A DNA stretch of 53,682 bases from Spongospora subterranea (taxonomy: Eukaryota > Endomyxa > Phytomyxea > Plasmodiophorida > Plasmodiophoridae). Positions 31,465 to 44,902 of the stretch are shown here, in pieces (position 1 is the stretch's first letter; each line of letters starts with the position of its first letter). The DNA is taken from assembly GCA_900404475.1 (NCBI GenBank), contig OUQQ01000054.1, forward strand, positions 5,662-59,343, read 5' to 3'. Under the pieces are notes generated by a model. It saw nothing but the letters and a program-made list of their open reading frames with translations. It did not search any database and was not told the DNA's origin. A program made the translations under genes and the position numbers.

Positions 31465-33326
31465 ATGCATCAGCAGCTGCAGTTCATAGCTTTGGCTATC
31501 TGCCTCTGCAGCGGGACGTTGTCGGTCAAGCTGCAAGATGTTGTCGCCGGAGAAACGGATGGGACGATGGTCACTATGACGACGCCGAGCGTCGGAAGAT
31601 ACAACGTCGCTGCCGCAAATCCAGACGCCTACGTTAGATTTACCATGGCCAAAGGATGCTATGACTTAACACCGTTCGCCTACCTTCGCATGAGAGCATG
31701 GGCACCACCTGGGGTTGAGTTTACCATTGATTTACGTCAGGGTACTGTTTAAACGAGCCCTGAGCGGCTTTTATGCCATTGTGGCTAACTGAGTTGTTTA
31801 GGGTTCCCTGATTGTCGATTAGACGCTTGGCCATATGTCGAGAAAAGTGCATCTGCTCTCATCAGCCATTATACGCAGAAAGGCGCTTTCGATGGTTCTC
31901 CGGATGGGCAACTGGTTTACATTCCGTTGAGCCATTTCGATGTAGATATGTCCAAAATAATTCAGGTAGCAATTCCTTGTCAGGTTACATCGTTCAAGGT
32001 TTTCTTAACCGTGTGGGTTCCACAGGTTTACGTCAGCCATTTTTATACGCTTCCAGCGATACCCGGAGCCGTAACTTCAGCTAGTTTTGGGGACATTGAA
32101 TTTACAAATGAGGCACCAACTACACCATCGCCAAATAAGATGGCTCAAAATCCAACGGCTTCGAGCTGTCTAGAGCCATACACTTTTGCAGTGACATTCG
32201 ACAATCAGTATTCTGGCAATAGTATGTGCTGTTTCAAAGTTGTATTCTATGTTTTAACCTCAGGGCCAGTCGATAGGATCCTGAATGTGCTTGCCAAGGA
32301 AAACGCTAAATGCACAATTTTCCAGGTAAATGACGGTGTGTGACAGGTTGAAATGCTTTCGAAAATGGTTTTTAGATTGGCGGAGAGCTGAAAGAAAACG
32401 ACACAGCCATGAAACGAGCGGTGAAGGAGGGCCATCAGGTTGCTGCTCACAGTTGGACCCATCCGGTATTGCCTTCGTGCAAGTCTTGTCTATTGTATTC
32501 AACGCCATTTTTAGGATTTCGATATTCTGATGGAGCCTGAAATCAGAAAAGAGATGGATTTAACAGACCAAGTTATGAGAAAAATCCTGGGAATCGAAAC
32601 CAAATGGTTTCGTCCTCCTTTCGGCCATCAAGATCCTCGCGTTCGAAACATTCTCAACCAAATGGGATACGTGTCCATCATTTGGGATATCGACTCTACA
32701 GGTATTGCACAAGTTCACAGACTATCTAAGAATCTAAACTTGGTTATCAGATGCTTTTAACAAAGAAAATGCCCCTCAGATCTGGAACCGAATTCAAGCT
32801 CGGATAGATAGAATGATTCCGTCCCGTGCTGGAGGTCTGTTTAACTATTGTACCCATCGTTGTGCGATTCAGAGATATTGATATAGGCGTATTGTTATTG
32901 CACAATGATATTAACGCATCCGCCGATATTGTAAGAATGGCAAAACGGAAAAGTTCATTTAGCTAACATTGACATCGAAAGGTTGAGCAAGCAATCCAAT
33001 ACGCTAAGAGCAAGGGGTTCACGAAATTTGTGACCGTCGAGAGTTGCATGAACGGGAAATTTGATGCGTATCTAGGAAAGTCTGCCACAACAACTTCGAA
33101 TGTGGCGCCTTCAACGCGCGCTTCTCCCAAGGCTGCCAGCGTTGCGTCGTCATCATCGACTCCCACTCCACAGGCGGCGATGAACAATGCCAATGGCGCA
33201 ACAGTTCCAAGCAATGGAGAAGTTCAAAAGGAAATAGCTGGCCAAACCTCGGGAGCTGTCATGGCCACCTCTGCCATATTTATTGCTATGCTCATCTGGA
33301 TGGTGATTCCTGCCAGAATTGATTAA
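31465..33326 (+). CDS. GPI-anchored polysaccharide deacetylase-like protein, copy 2
   Basis: Exons 31465-31741, 31802-31965, 32026-32221, 32264-32325, 32376-32465, 32515-32701, 32751-32834, 32887-32930 and 32982-33326 give 482 residues. All eight introns fall at the same codon and phase as in copy 1, and exons 2-8 are identical in length, so this is a tandem duplicate. Signal peptide, cysteine-paired N-terminal domain and NodB motifs are all present: TFDNQYSGN, HQVAAHSWTH, RPPFGHQDPR, IWDIDSTD and VLLLHNDINA. The Asp-to-Asn change in motif 1 is shared. After the histidine motif the residue is Pro where copy 1 has Arg. The tail (NVAPSTRASPKAASVASSSS) ends in a hydrophobic segment, again predicting a GPI anchor. 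Confidence 0.83.
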
Positions 33327-33974
33327 ACGAAACATCGTCTTTATTATCGGTTTCCGTATTATGACAGTGCATGAGCTGAATTCGCATGCAACGTTGGACG
33401 GCAAGAATGCACACATATATGCTCGTAGGAGAGGATCACATAGCCAGGCGTGAAACTGTATTTCCGGTTCGCCATATAGAGGAATGTCGAAATACTTCAC
33501 AAGATTGACAGCCAAGATCCATCTGGACTCGTCATTGGAATATTTGAATAGTGCTCCAATATCAATGTGAGACAGGGTTCGTAGCGGCAGGATGATCGAC
33601 CTTGGTGAGAAGATCGACAATTAAAGCAGGTACATCGTGTTTCATGTCCGTCAGAAAAAATCTATCGATTCTGAGGGCAAGTTTCCTCGTAGTACATACG
33701 GGGTGGCCAATGTGAAGTGCGCCGTGCGCAAGGGAAAGTGCAGCTGCTGCTGTTGCGTCCTTGTCGACGAACTGTCTCCGGGCTGCAACGACTACTGTGC
33801 AAGCGTCAGTGACAACCAGGGGTAACGTGCTCCTGTCATTGGACTGAGCTTGGGTTTCTGTTTCACATTCTTGATCTTATTGCGTCATTTGTCTATAGGT
33901 TGTGCGATACCAACGCATGAATTTGCAGAATTGACATATCGCTGCTGAATCTTGACCCATAGCGATCCACGACA
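33327..33974. other. Interval with possible unresolved gene fragments
   Basis: About 650 nt between the second deacetylase-like gene and the ATM start. A minus-strand frame (33153-33620) contains a protein-like stretch (WILAVNLVKYFDIPLYGEPE and onward) but overlaps the deacetylase end in antisense. Another minus frame near 33640-33820 reads AALSLAHGAHFTLATPYVLR. They might be exons of one small minus gene. A plus frame (33637-33825) is cysteine-rich by chance or design. None is firm. Confidence 0.35.
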
Positions 33975-36900
33975 ATGTCGGCGTCAGACGATCTCAGAAC
34001 GATGTTATATGACATCCAATCTGCTTCGTCACTGAAATCCAAAGCGGTACGCTGGTGCCGTTCCCCGGGTGCCATAGCCGTAACTTCTCTGTGTTTAGGA
34101 TGCGCTGAGTTCTCTTTGGGAGTACCTCGATGAAGATGCGCAAATGCGTCTAACTCGAGATACGTATGACGCTTTCGATCATCGATGCAACACTTCCGGT
34201 TCGTTTTCTTTGTTGGAAAAGCGCTCTCTCACATCTTTTAGGTGATATCATTACATGGGTCGCGGTCATCAAAACATGTATTCGTGCTGTGAACACCAAA
34301 TCGAGCGCAACGTTCTCGGTATCAAGGCTCGCCATGTTTTCCAGTCTGAAAAGCATCATCGCCGCATCTGAATCTCGTACGCTGCCTCAAAGGGTCACTA
34401 TCGCTTTCTGATATTGATTTAGATGGACATTTTTTATGCTCGCCTGGGTTCTTGAATGTTTTACTATGCCTGATAGTAGCATGGCTAGAAGAATATTTCC
34501 CAAACAAAGCCCAAAGTAGGCTACTGGTGCCTATTGCCGAAATTGTCAAGATTATTATTGAACCAATCGAATATCAAACCGAAATAAGTGAAAAGTATTA
34601 CACAGGTACTGGTCGTTGTTTGTAACTGCTTATCACACCTAATGTTCAAAAGATCTGTTTCGCCTTTTTAGCAAGCCATTACTGTCGCTCTGCAAATCGA
34701 AGGTGCGACGCTATTTATTTTATTAGCCAAACAATACACTTCAAAGCTAAATTCGTTTAGGAAACTCTGACATGTCAACTTCATCCATACGAGTTAGAGT
34801 TCGGGCGTTTGCAGCCAAAACTGTGTAATCAGGCATGGCTCTCACCGAATCAACCTCAATGCAACCTTAGGTTTGACTTTATACCCTTTATAGATTTTGA
34901 ATTTAGTCGTCGTTCGGTATGCTTACGATGCGTTCCCTTTCCTTGAAGACGACGTGTTTCCGTTTTTCCTTCAGTTGATTGAAAATGATGTGTAAGTGCT
35001 TCATTCGTCTTGTTCAAAAATTAGTTCCTAGACCATTGGCATTTATGTGCACTTCAGCAGAGATTGTTCGCCATCTGGAGACGTTCTGGACAGCCTTGTT
35101 TGGTAATCAAAAGTCGATGTCTGATTTCAGGTCTAATCATCAATTAGTGCCTTACACCTTCATGTCCTGTCAGCAACTCCACCTTTCATCAGATTTTTCA
35201 GCTCCGCCCTACCTCATGTTTCCCGTTCGCTCTCCTCATGCACAACCCCTAATTTGCGGGTACATCTTTGCGGCTTTCCAAGTGTTTGGCATTTACACAA
35301 TTTGCTAGGTTTCTATAGTTAATCTATTACAAGTTTCGCTTGATTCAATTTTGGCACTTGGGTTAGCTGATGGGTTTGTGAAAGCACATAAAAGGACATT
35401 CGTTGATATAAGGGTCGCGATCCTTCGGCTTGTTGCTGTGATGGTAACAATATCAACACTAGGATTTATTCATCACTGATTTGCTGCAAAGGATGTTCCA
35501 GAGAATTCGGTTTATCATTCTTGTGGGCTATCACTCCCTTTATGTCTTAACCGCTCTTGGTATCTGCTTGTTCGCCTTGCCTCCATCTTCATATACATCT
35601 GCCCTATGGAGGGATTTTGCCCTGATTCTTTTGAATCGCTTTCGTCAGAGACATCATCTCGGTCTGAAGAAGTTAGTTCTTTTGATTTTTGCGTGTCAAT
35701 GTGAACTAAAGGCAAACAGGGGGAACAATGCTCCAAGAAACACAAAACACTTCAGTGCGCATGGACAGCTGTTTTTGTCTGCGTCCCTGTTCCAACTTCC
35801 TCTTTATGGCTAATATTTGTGCACCTTCAACGTTTTAATGACTCTTTCTCGTTGGCACTGCTGGACCGACTTATCAAAATCTTCAAGCGTGATGTGAAAC
35901 AAGTAAGCATTAGTCGTTGAATCTCGCCTGTGTAATATTTGCACAGTCTTCGCTTGAACGCAACTCCTCTGTATTGCGCTTAATTTGGCTTATGGCAACG
36001 CTACGATTGACGTTAATGTACCGTTATTCTCGTTCCTCGGTTTCTGGTCCTCTTGCTGATCCGACAGACGTCGACGCCATCTTGAACCTCGTCAGTACGG
36101 TTTCACCCCGTAATCCGTCGTTGATTGCTCAGGTATAACACTCGTACCTGGAGTGTTCTTTTTCAGCTAACCGAAAACAGACTTCGAGACTTTTTTGTTG
36201 GTTGGCACCACTGGACGTTGCTCTTGATGCGAAAATTGTGTCAATTCTTCGACTATCGGTCCCTGCACTTGTCGACGCTTATTCAGCCCTGTGTATGTCC
36301 AACATTGCTGAAGGTGATTTTGGTATTGTTATGTGTATAGTGTCTCTGATAGCTGTTGTAGTGACTGGTAGATGTGGGCTTGAATTTGTTATTGGACGCG
36401 TTAAACTATTGCTGCAATCCATCGTTGAGCATGATGAAGACATCAGTCGCGTTGATTTTGACTGCGTTAGGGTTGTTGCAGATAATAATTATCATCGGGT
36501 TTGTGAATTTGTTCAGAACTGATTAAATGAGTGTTCACCTCCTGTTGCAGTCCATTGCAATAATCAAGGCAATTGCCCGACTCTGCGGTAAAGGCGACAA
36601 ATTTGATTGTGGGCTTCAAAGTAGTGAAACTACAGGAATCGTAGTTTTACCCATCGTTGATCAGCCATCGGGTCCAATTTTTATTTCCTGCTTTAGTTTT
36701 GTCCTTACATTTCTTGTTCCAGATCCAGCCTTGGGCATTTTAGATTGGTCTGAAGAACAGTTTCAATCTGTATTTTCAAATACTGCAGTTGATTGCGATC
36801 GCATTACGAACTGTCTAAGTGCATCTATCTCTCATGAGATTGACTTGATTTTTCAGCGGTTTTTGACTCAATTTTCTTCTTATTCTACTCTCCAAAGGCT

Positions 36901-39900
36901 ACGATTACTTCATGTTTGTGCGTTTATATCACCGAATCATGCTGCCTATTGCGCCAAGCACTTATGGAGTGAAACCTGTATGACGTTGAATGTGCAAATT
37001 TCTTTGTTTGAACCGTCAATGCAATATAGGTGGTTTCGATAACATTTCAGTTATGGAAGCAGCGGCAATACATCACTTGGGAGCTATTGCTTCATGTCTA
37101 TCGAATGAACTATTGGTTATAATTCAACCTCATGTTCAAAAAAGGATATTATTTCTGGCAAACAATGTTATAGAATCTCGGACAACCATTGGATATTCAT
37201 CCTCTGTTTATCACGAGAGTCGAGGTATCGGTCTACCGTGATCTGCATCTTACTCGTGATTTTTACAAATGACGTTAGGTCATGCACTTCCTGTTTTGAT
37301 AAAACTCTGTGAAATTATGGCCGTTATTAGCCCAGTTTTTGAGTTTCAAAACGTCGGAACACTACTTCTTCATTGCCATTCTTTTCGTACAGCTTTCGCG
37401 TTAATGAGTCGCAATCACGAATCGGCACTGACTTTTCTGGATTCCGTCACCAATTCTGAAAATCCGTAAGGCGTATCATGTTCTTGGTTTCGGCTCTGAT
37501 GTGTTTCTTATTTCCTTGATAAGGTGTGCCAAAGGAAATCTAGTTGCTGTGACCCTCAGTTTATCCATTCTTCCTACCATCTTATCGGGCCCTACCCCAG
37601 AACGGGCCGTGTTTCATTACTGCTCCTTTTTGTCAAGGGTTCAATCGTCTGATGAAGAGATTCAAAATGAGTTACCTCGCTGTGCACGCATAGTTGTGTA
37701 CAGAGTATGCCAATCATTCTCTTCTTTCTATGATTGCAAGCGTTCGGCGCTTTTTGATCCACAGGTAACGTGTTCAGCCAAGCAATATGATACCGTTTTC
37801 GACCAAATTTCGTAGAGTCTCATTGAAAACGGCTGCGGTGACCTCGACTTTATTGTACGACGCCAATCTGGATTGTCTGCCATTCGGACCATTTGTGCAT
37901 TACAAGAAGCAAATTCTTTAGCACGGTCACTAATTATTAATATTTCCGAGTACTTGGATGAATCATTACGTGACTCTGAAAATCCAGATCATGTCAGTCC
38001 ACAAAACGCAATATTATTGAAGTTGAAAATGTAATTCCCTTAGGGGAGAGTTTTATCTGCACTGAGGTTTCTAGTGGAGCTGGGCTCTCAGGTTCCAAAA
38101 GAGCTCTGCGGTGTGGTTGCAATCATGTGCCGTTTTGCATCTAGTTTCCAACCCGCGTTCGCCAGGTAGGTCTCCAACGTACATGCTTCAATGTATGTAC
38201 TAAATAACTGAAACCTCTTTGTATTGTATGATAGGGGGCTTGCGCTCAATGCTATAACCCAGCTGTCATTGTTGTATGATTCATCTGTGGCTGTTCTTCT
38301 TATTGAATACTTTGAATCGATCTTTCATGCCTATATTGCACATTGTGATGCTCCTACGTCGGAATACATATCATGTTTTCCTTGGCATCTGTTTCTTCCG
38401 GATAATCCTCAACTAGGTAGATTCATATGACGTCTTCACATGAGCTATCTTATGCTGCTCTTGATAGATCTAAATAATCTTCCTGGCGATTTTTTGAATC
38501 GAATTGTTTCCGGTTTATGTTACGGAAACCGGAATCCAGCGTCACAATTATGCACTGTATATATGTCTCGTTATGACGTTGACACAATTCGCAAGAAAAC
38601 AGCGACTTTTGTTTTTTCTCGTGCTCTGTTTCAAATGATTCGCCAACGAATTCCTAAAATTTCACTACCTGATGAGGTACGGGCAAATCAAACCAGTTTT
38701 TTTCTCAAGTTTACTTTCTTTGTAGATATTTGCCACAAGTTCGAACCTTTTAAAACATCTCGACGTTCAGCAAATTGTGATCCATACTTTTGAAGTAAGG
38801 TTCCTTGGAAAAAATCGTCATTGTTTTATTTCATCAAAGATGTCAGGGCACCTCTGTTGAAGGTCCAACAGGTCTTCCTCCAGAATCCCTTCATGCAGCG
38901 CTTTCTGCTTTATCGTCACAGTTCAAGTACATTCTACGTTTTGAAAATGTGCTTGTGGTTAACACTATGCTAGGTTTTCGTCAATTGCAGAACTTCTTCT
39001 CGGAAATGAGAGTTCGGGAACTTGCTTGCATAATTTGCTCGTCTCTCTGCGGATCATGTTAAAAAGGTTGCTTCCTTCCCATAAAATCAAATTTCGCTCT
39101 TTGGTAAATATATTACTAATCACCATGCAATATCTTTTCAACAATGCTGCACAGGTGGATTCTTTCATAAACTTGATTCAACTGTTACCGGACGAGTGTC
39201 TGTTGGTCTCAGCTGTTCTGCGCCAGATTTTTTCAACATTGTTGTGGCTTGCAACCGATTGCGCACAGTCGAGCGTTACAATGCCTATTGTCTCCTTTAT
39301 ATTCGAAACGGTTTATTCTCGAAGCCGTCAATGTAGCCGCTATCAAATTCTATCGACCGTTTATTCACCATTTCATAGTATTAGTACCGTTTGCGATGGA
39401 TCTGGCGTCCTCATACTTGCTCTGCGATTGGCAGACACCATTGCACCTGCAAGACTTATGTCCTGATCGTGGTTAGAATCCATGGTCATCGTTTAGTTCT
39501 TGAGAGATTTATTATTTGACTAGGTACTCTTCTTGAGGAATTACGACATTTTTCCGACTTCTGCTCGGAAAGCGCGTTGTTATGTCAGGAATTGTCCAAT
39601 CAGTCAAGAATGTCCCGGCTATTGAGGTTGATCATAGATCGTATCCGCTCTTCATCTATTTACGACATTGCTAGAGTTCTACAGGGTTCCGAAAGCGGTT
39701 CTGAGTTGAAAAACATATCTGATGACGTTCTTGTTCGTGTGTTTCATGAAATTCCTAGAATTTTATCCACTGCCACGCTCCCTCAGGTTTGTTGCTCAAA
39801 TATCGTTAATTAAAACCTTATTGTTCTATAGCAAGAGCTTGCTGGGCGAGTTATCGGTTCATTCGCCATGTTTCTTGGTCGAAATCGTTTCGATGATATT

Positions 39901-42900
39901 TATCGTAACAATGACGATAAATCTAAGGCGTTATACGATGTCAATTATCGAAACCGGTACACCATTAACCGTTTTCTTTTACACAATTCTCTTAATCATT
40001 AATTTAGATGGATTCTGTCCAGCTTGTGCTCCAACTTGGTCAACAATAATCCAGAAATTATATTCGCAAGTGCTGTTGGTCTTGAAATTTTAGTGGGTCA
40101 TAATTCGGTTGCTCTTCTCGAAGCGGATTGGGTTGAACTCTTAAACCCTTTTGTAGTTACAGTGAGAAGAAATGTCCGAAATAATTGTTTCTTCCAATTG
40201 ATATACTATCAGACAACAGTCGCACCTCCATGCATTTCTGAACCACTGCCTTCAGCTTGGCTCATTCCTCCTACGAATTTGACCTTTTCTGCGTGGATTC
40301 GAACGGTTACGGCTAGTTTGGCTCGTAGCTGTCATGATGATTCGCTTCGCGCCTGCTTGCAGCTTGTTTGTGTTAGTGATACATTTGCAGCTCAGCTGTT
40401 TCCGTTGCTGGTAAGCGCCACAATCTGTCAAGCATTTCACTGATGACGGCTTTCAGGTGCTAGAGATGCTAAAACAAACGTCACGAGCATTTCATGATGG
40501 CAATGGCCATCGTACCTACGGATTTTCCGAAAGTTTAGCCACGCTGGTCAACGCTGTGTCGAAACGTGGTTCTTCTTCTAAAAAAACCTATTCCAAAATC
40601 CTTGCGGTTGTCTTATCGACCATGCAACTCATTCGCCAATACAAAGTAAACCGTATTTTCTTCATCTGCACTTTTAAGTGACATGTTTTAGGCGGCGTTG
40701 GGTTTGTTGGGCCCTATTTTTGACGGTTCCAAGCGGGAGTCGTCTTTGGTCCCACAGTCTTTGCAAGATATTTTGCCTTTTCAGCGATTTGAGAGTAACC
40801 TCCGCCATATCCGTTTATTGAAGTGTTAATTCCGAAAATTTGTTTGGTTTTCAGCCAGACTCAATCTACTCTCTCTTGCCAAAGCTTGTCATAGTAACGG
40901 TCGCCATATTACCGCGTTCATGTTATTGTGCATTTGGTGTGAGAAGCAAACTTGTAATAGCCCATTGGGGATCAGTGCCGTTGTCTGTGGCGAGAGATAT
41001 CAAGGTATCGATAGTTATTACTAGGAATCCTAGTTTTTTTAGAGTTTGTTTTTTATTAGAGACTACAGACGAGCAACTGTTCCGTAGTTTGCTCACCAAA
41101 ACGTCGACGGAGTTCGTCGATAAGGACGTATTGTTAGTGAGTATGTTTTTTAGTAAGATTGAACTCAGTTTGCCGCAGTTATGGAGCAAGTTTTGGTGAC
41201 TTCTCCGATGAAACTGAGCACCTCCTTCACTATCGGCAAGGTTTGATGAATCATGTTTATTGCTTTCGATTTTGTAATTAATCGACACTATAGGCAATTG
41301 GTTGAAGATATTGCAGCACTGTGATAATCTGCAATTCTCGTGCGCTGATGTCCAAAACGACATAACAATTCAAGAGTCACTGCGTAATCTCCAGTGTCAG
41401 TCACTTCTGAAACAGTACGTTGCGTTAGTTGTTAGGATGAGTTCCTTCTATCTCTCTGACATGACCTAAAGCATTTCTGGCTCGACTTCCCCATTCGTAT
41501 ACGAAGCTGCGTGGAACTTTGCTGATTGGACTTTAGATGCATCTCCCAGTCATTCATCTTCATTTCAAGAGGACGTATATGCTGTGCTGCGCGATATTGC
41601 CTCAGGTTGCTTATCACTACCAAATGAATTTATTTTGAAAACTAGCTCCAACCTCGTGTCCGATGTCGTTTGTTTTGATGAATACGGTGAGTCTCTTTTC
41701 AATATAATTAGCCAATTCAGTGTCTTGTCGTTGATTTACCACATGGTACATTCTCCGAGCAAAGAGTCGCTATATATTCATGAAGATCAGCCCGAGCTCA
41801 TCAGGGATATCATGGCTGTTCTTCTGCGGGCACTTCATCCTGACACCTATTCAAAATATTGCGTTCAGCAGTGTCAGCATTTTATCAAACTCCAAAATGA
41901 GCCTTTGGCAGCTTCATTTCAGTATCGATGTCGACTATTCGGATCAAATGATGAATTCGCATTAAACCATCAAAACGCAAGGCTTATGTGGTCTCGGGGG
42001 CAACATTCCCGCGCTATTATGTCAATGATGCGTTTGGTTGATGATCCGCAATGTATTCAAGACGATCTAGTCGCAGAGGGCAACCTATGCCTTGGGAGAT
42101 GGGCTGCCCATGCCAAGTCCCACCAATATGATTTCGTCGTCGATAGGTTTATTAATTTGATATTTGCTGTGTCTCTTTTGTAATTTGCAATTGCAGATTC
42201 CAGCGGGCGTGCACTCATCTTTCTGTCAGTCCTGATGCGTATTTCTATCTGGCGTCATTTCAAGATAGAATTCTTCATAATCTGCTTGACAAAGAAACTG
42301 ATGCTGAAGATCAGTTTATCTCTGTTTTGCATACCAAGAGGGCTGCTGAGCTCTTTCGGTTAAAACAGCAGCTGGACCATACCCGTACTGGGCAACAATC
42401 TGATGAAGAAGTTCAGAGATTAAAAGGCTATGTAAAATCTCTACAGGTTTCAAAATGAATGCTGTTTTCTGTAGGGTTGTATTAACATTTGATCTAGCTT
42501 CAATTTAATGATGATGAAGCTACCTTGCAGCGCTCCCAGGAGCGCATTGCGACGCTTGCTCAGCACTCTGTGTCTAATTACATCATCAGTATGCAGCTTG
42601 GTGATCGCCACGATCTTCAAGCTTTGTATCGACTTATCTCAATTTGGTTTAACTTGTACCAGAGGTGTTCTTTCCTTTTGTAACATGTTTTCCTTGCTGA
42701 AGTGTTTGCGTATGGTCCAGATTTTCTATAATCTCTCAAGCGGTTCTTCGGGCTGTTGATATTTTGGATTCTTCCAAATTTCTTCCTTTGTTTCCCCAGA
42801 TTTCCTCACGAATTCAGAGCGTTGCAGATCACATGTCGACCGAAAGTTTGGATTCTGACCCAATGTATGTATCAGTAGCGTCTTCTTCCAAAAATGATCT

Positions 42901-44902
42901 ATTCTTATCGATTGCTAGAATGCTTTTCCATGTGACTGTTCTCCGTCTGCTTCAGCGAATACTCACTCGCCATCCGCAAATCGTGGGTATTTAATGAAAA
43001 CCTGGGCACCAATTTATTCACCATACGTTGTAGTTCATGTTTACTCTGATTGCGTTATGCAATTTGGACCGCGTTTCTATCCGGAATCATCGGATGAACA
43101 CCGCATATGACATGAATAAGGATAAACAACAACAAGCTAAAAAGCTCTTGCGTTCGTTGATTGCAGAGTCACCGGAATTAGAACAGTGCATATCTGCTCA
43201 AGTATGATCAAATCAAGTGGTGTGGGAATTCATATTCACGTTATTTGTCAGATGAAACTGTCAGAGTCGTACATTGAATTGTCTTCACAAAAATGGCCTG
43301 CCAGGCAGTCCCGGATAGATCTTCAATCATTAGCTTTAGGTAAACTCTCTAAATCAAATGTGTTGCGTTTTGTTTGTGCGCCAACTCGGTATGTGAAATT
43401 GGTATTCCCCATTTTATTTTCGTTGATCAGCATCAGAGGCTTTCCAACCAAGTACAGCGATCATTATGGTGCCACACTTGCGTCCACAAATAGCATCGTT
43501 TCTTTCGATCGATATGCCCGTTTCGCTCCCAGTGGAATTAACAGACCCGTTATCGTATCGTTCACTTGTAGCGATGGCTCACATCATCAGGTTGCGTTAC
43601 ATAACAGGATTTTGTTTATCCAGGCTTAACGTTGATAAAGGAACTTGTAAAACCCAATGACGATCTTCGTCAAGATGCAGTTATGGAGCAAGTATTCCAA
43701 CTTGTTAATAGTTTCCTGGCAGCAGATCGAAATGCGGCTCAGAATTGCTTACACATGAGGACTTACAACGTCGTTCCTTTGACCCCATGTATTGGGCTTG
43801 TTCAGTTCATCAAAAACGCTGTATCTTTAGGTCGGAACCTGGAAAACATCGTCAGAAAATGATTTTCTAAAGTGCAATGCCTTGCTTTCAGGCGATTATC
43901 TAGTCCCGGCTCACGCTAAATATCATTGCGATGACTGGACAATTGATTATTGCAGATCCAGAGTTCGCGATACTCCGATTAACAATGCTCTCAAAGTAAT
44001 GCCGTTTGTGATATACGAAAATATCGGTATACTCTTTAACTTACGGAACAGGTATACAACACAATTACCCAACATTTTCGACCAGTGTTTCATCATTTTT
44101 TGAACGAATACTTTTCGTATTCGCCTGAATCCTGGCTAAGAGCCCAAGTGCGATACTCAAGGAGCGTCGCTGTTAGCAGCATTGTAGGATATATTATTGG
44201 GCTTGGCGACCGTCATTGCCAAAATATTCTCATTGATAAGGACAATTTTACGCTTATCCATATTGATCTTGGAATCGCTTTTGATCAAGGTGCCAAGCAC
44301 TTGTTTCAGCAGTATTGTCATTGAGCACCTGCTTGTTTTCTAGGTAAACTCTTGAAAAAACCGGAAACTGTGCCATTCCGCTTGACTCGAGATATTGTGG
44401 ATGCTATGGGAGTTACCGGAGTGGAAGGCGTATTCAGAAGATCGGCTGAGTCTGTTCTCGAACTTTTGAGAGAGAATCAGGCTAGCGAATGCTCTTTCCG
44501 CATCAGTTCTGGTTGTTCTAATTGCAATTTTCAGGATGCGATTTTGACGCTGATTGATGTCTTCAAATTCGATCCACTGTACAGATGGTCGATATCATCC
44601 GAAAAATGTAAACAATTTCAGCAGGTTAACAACAGGACTCGTTTCTCTAGTATAATAGTCTGATGGCGACGTTTTAGACTTGCAGCACGCCCGATGGCGA
44701 AGTAAAAACCGAAAATGAACCAGAGAAAAGCGAAGCGAACAACAATGCAGTCCGAGCATGCTTGAGCGTGAAACGGAAGCTAGAAGGACGAGAAGACGGA
44801 GATATTCTCAGTGTGCAAGGCCAGGTGAGGAAGCTGATCCTCGACGCGACATCATCAGCAAATCTGGCGCCAATGTTCCATGGCTGGAGCGCGTGGATGT
44901 AA
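33975..44902 (+). CDS. ATM: ATM/Tel1 DNA-damage checkpoint kinase
   Basis: A 10.9-kb gene with many introns of about 45-70 nt; I did not fix every boundary. Exon 1 is 33975-34046 (MSASDDLRTMLYDIQS), the next intron 34047-34098. Residues up to about 2000 are HEAT-like helices. The FAT region near 41.9-42.4 kb reads ARLMWSRGQHSRAIMSMM and GNLCLGRWAAHAKS. The kinase (43.4-44.3 kb) has LVKPNDDLRQDAVMEQVFQL, YNVVPLTP, SIVGYIIGLGDRHCQNILID (catalytic D and N) and LIHIDLGIAFD (metal-binding D). VPFRLTRDIVDAMGVTGVEG follows, a stretch typical of ATM rather than ATR. The FATC end is ILSVQGQVRKLILDAT and FHGWSAWM. The kinase senses DNA double-strand breaks with the MRN complex. Estimated length is 2800-3000 residues. 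Confidence 0.9.

Noticed and set aside
33153..33620. 155-codon minus frame overlapping the second deacetylase-like gene
   Set aside because: It runs antisense into a well-supported exon; the non-overlapping part is protein-like, so it is kept only as a hint in the interval note.
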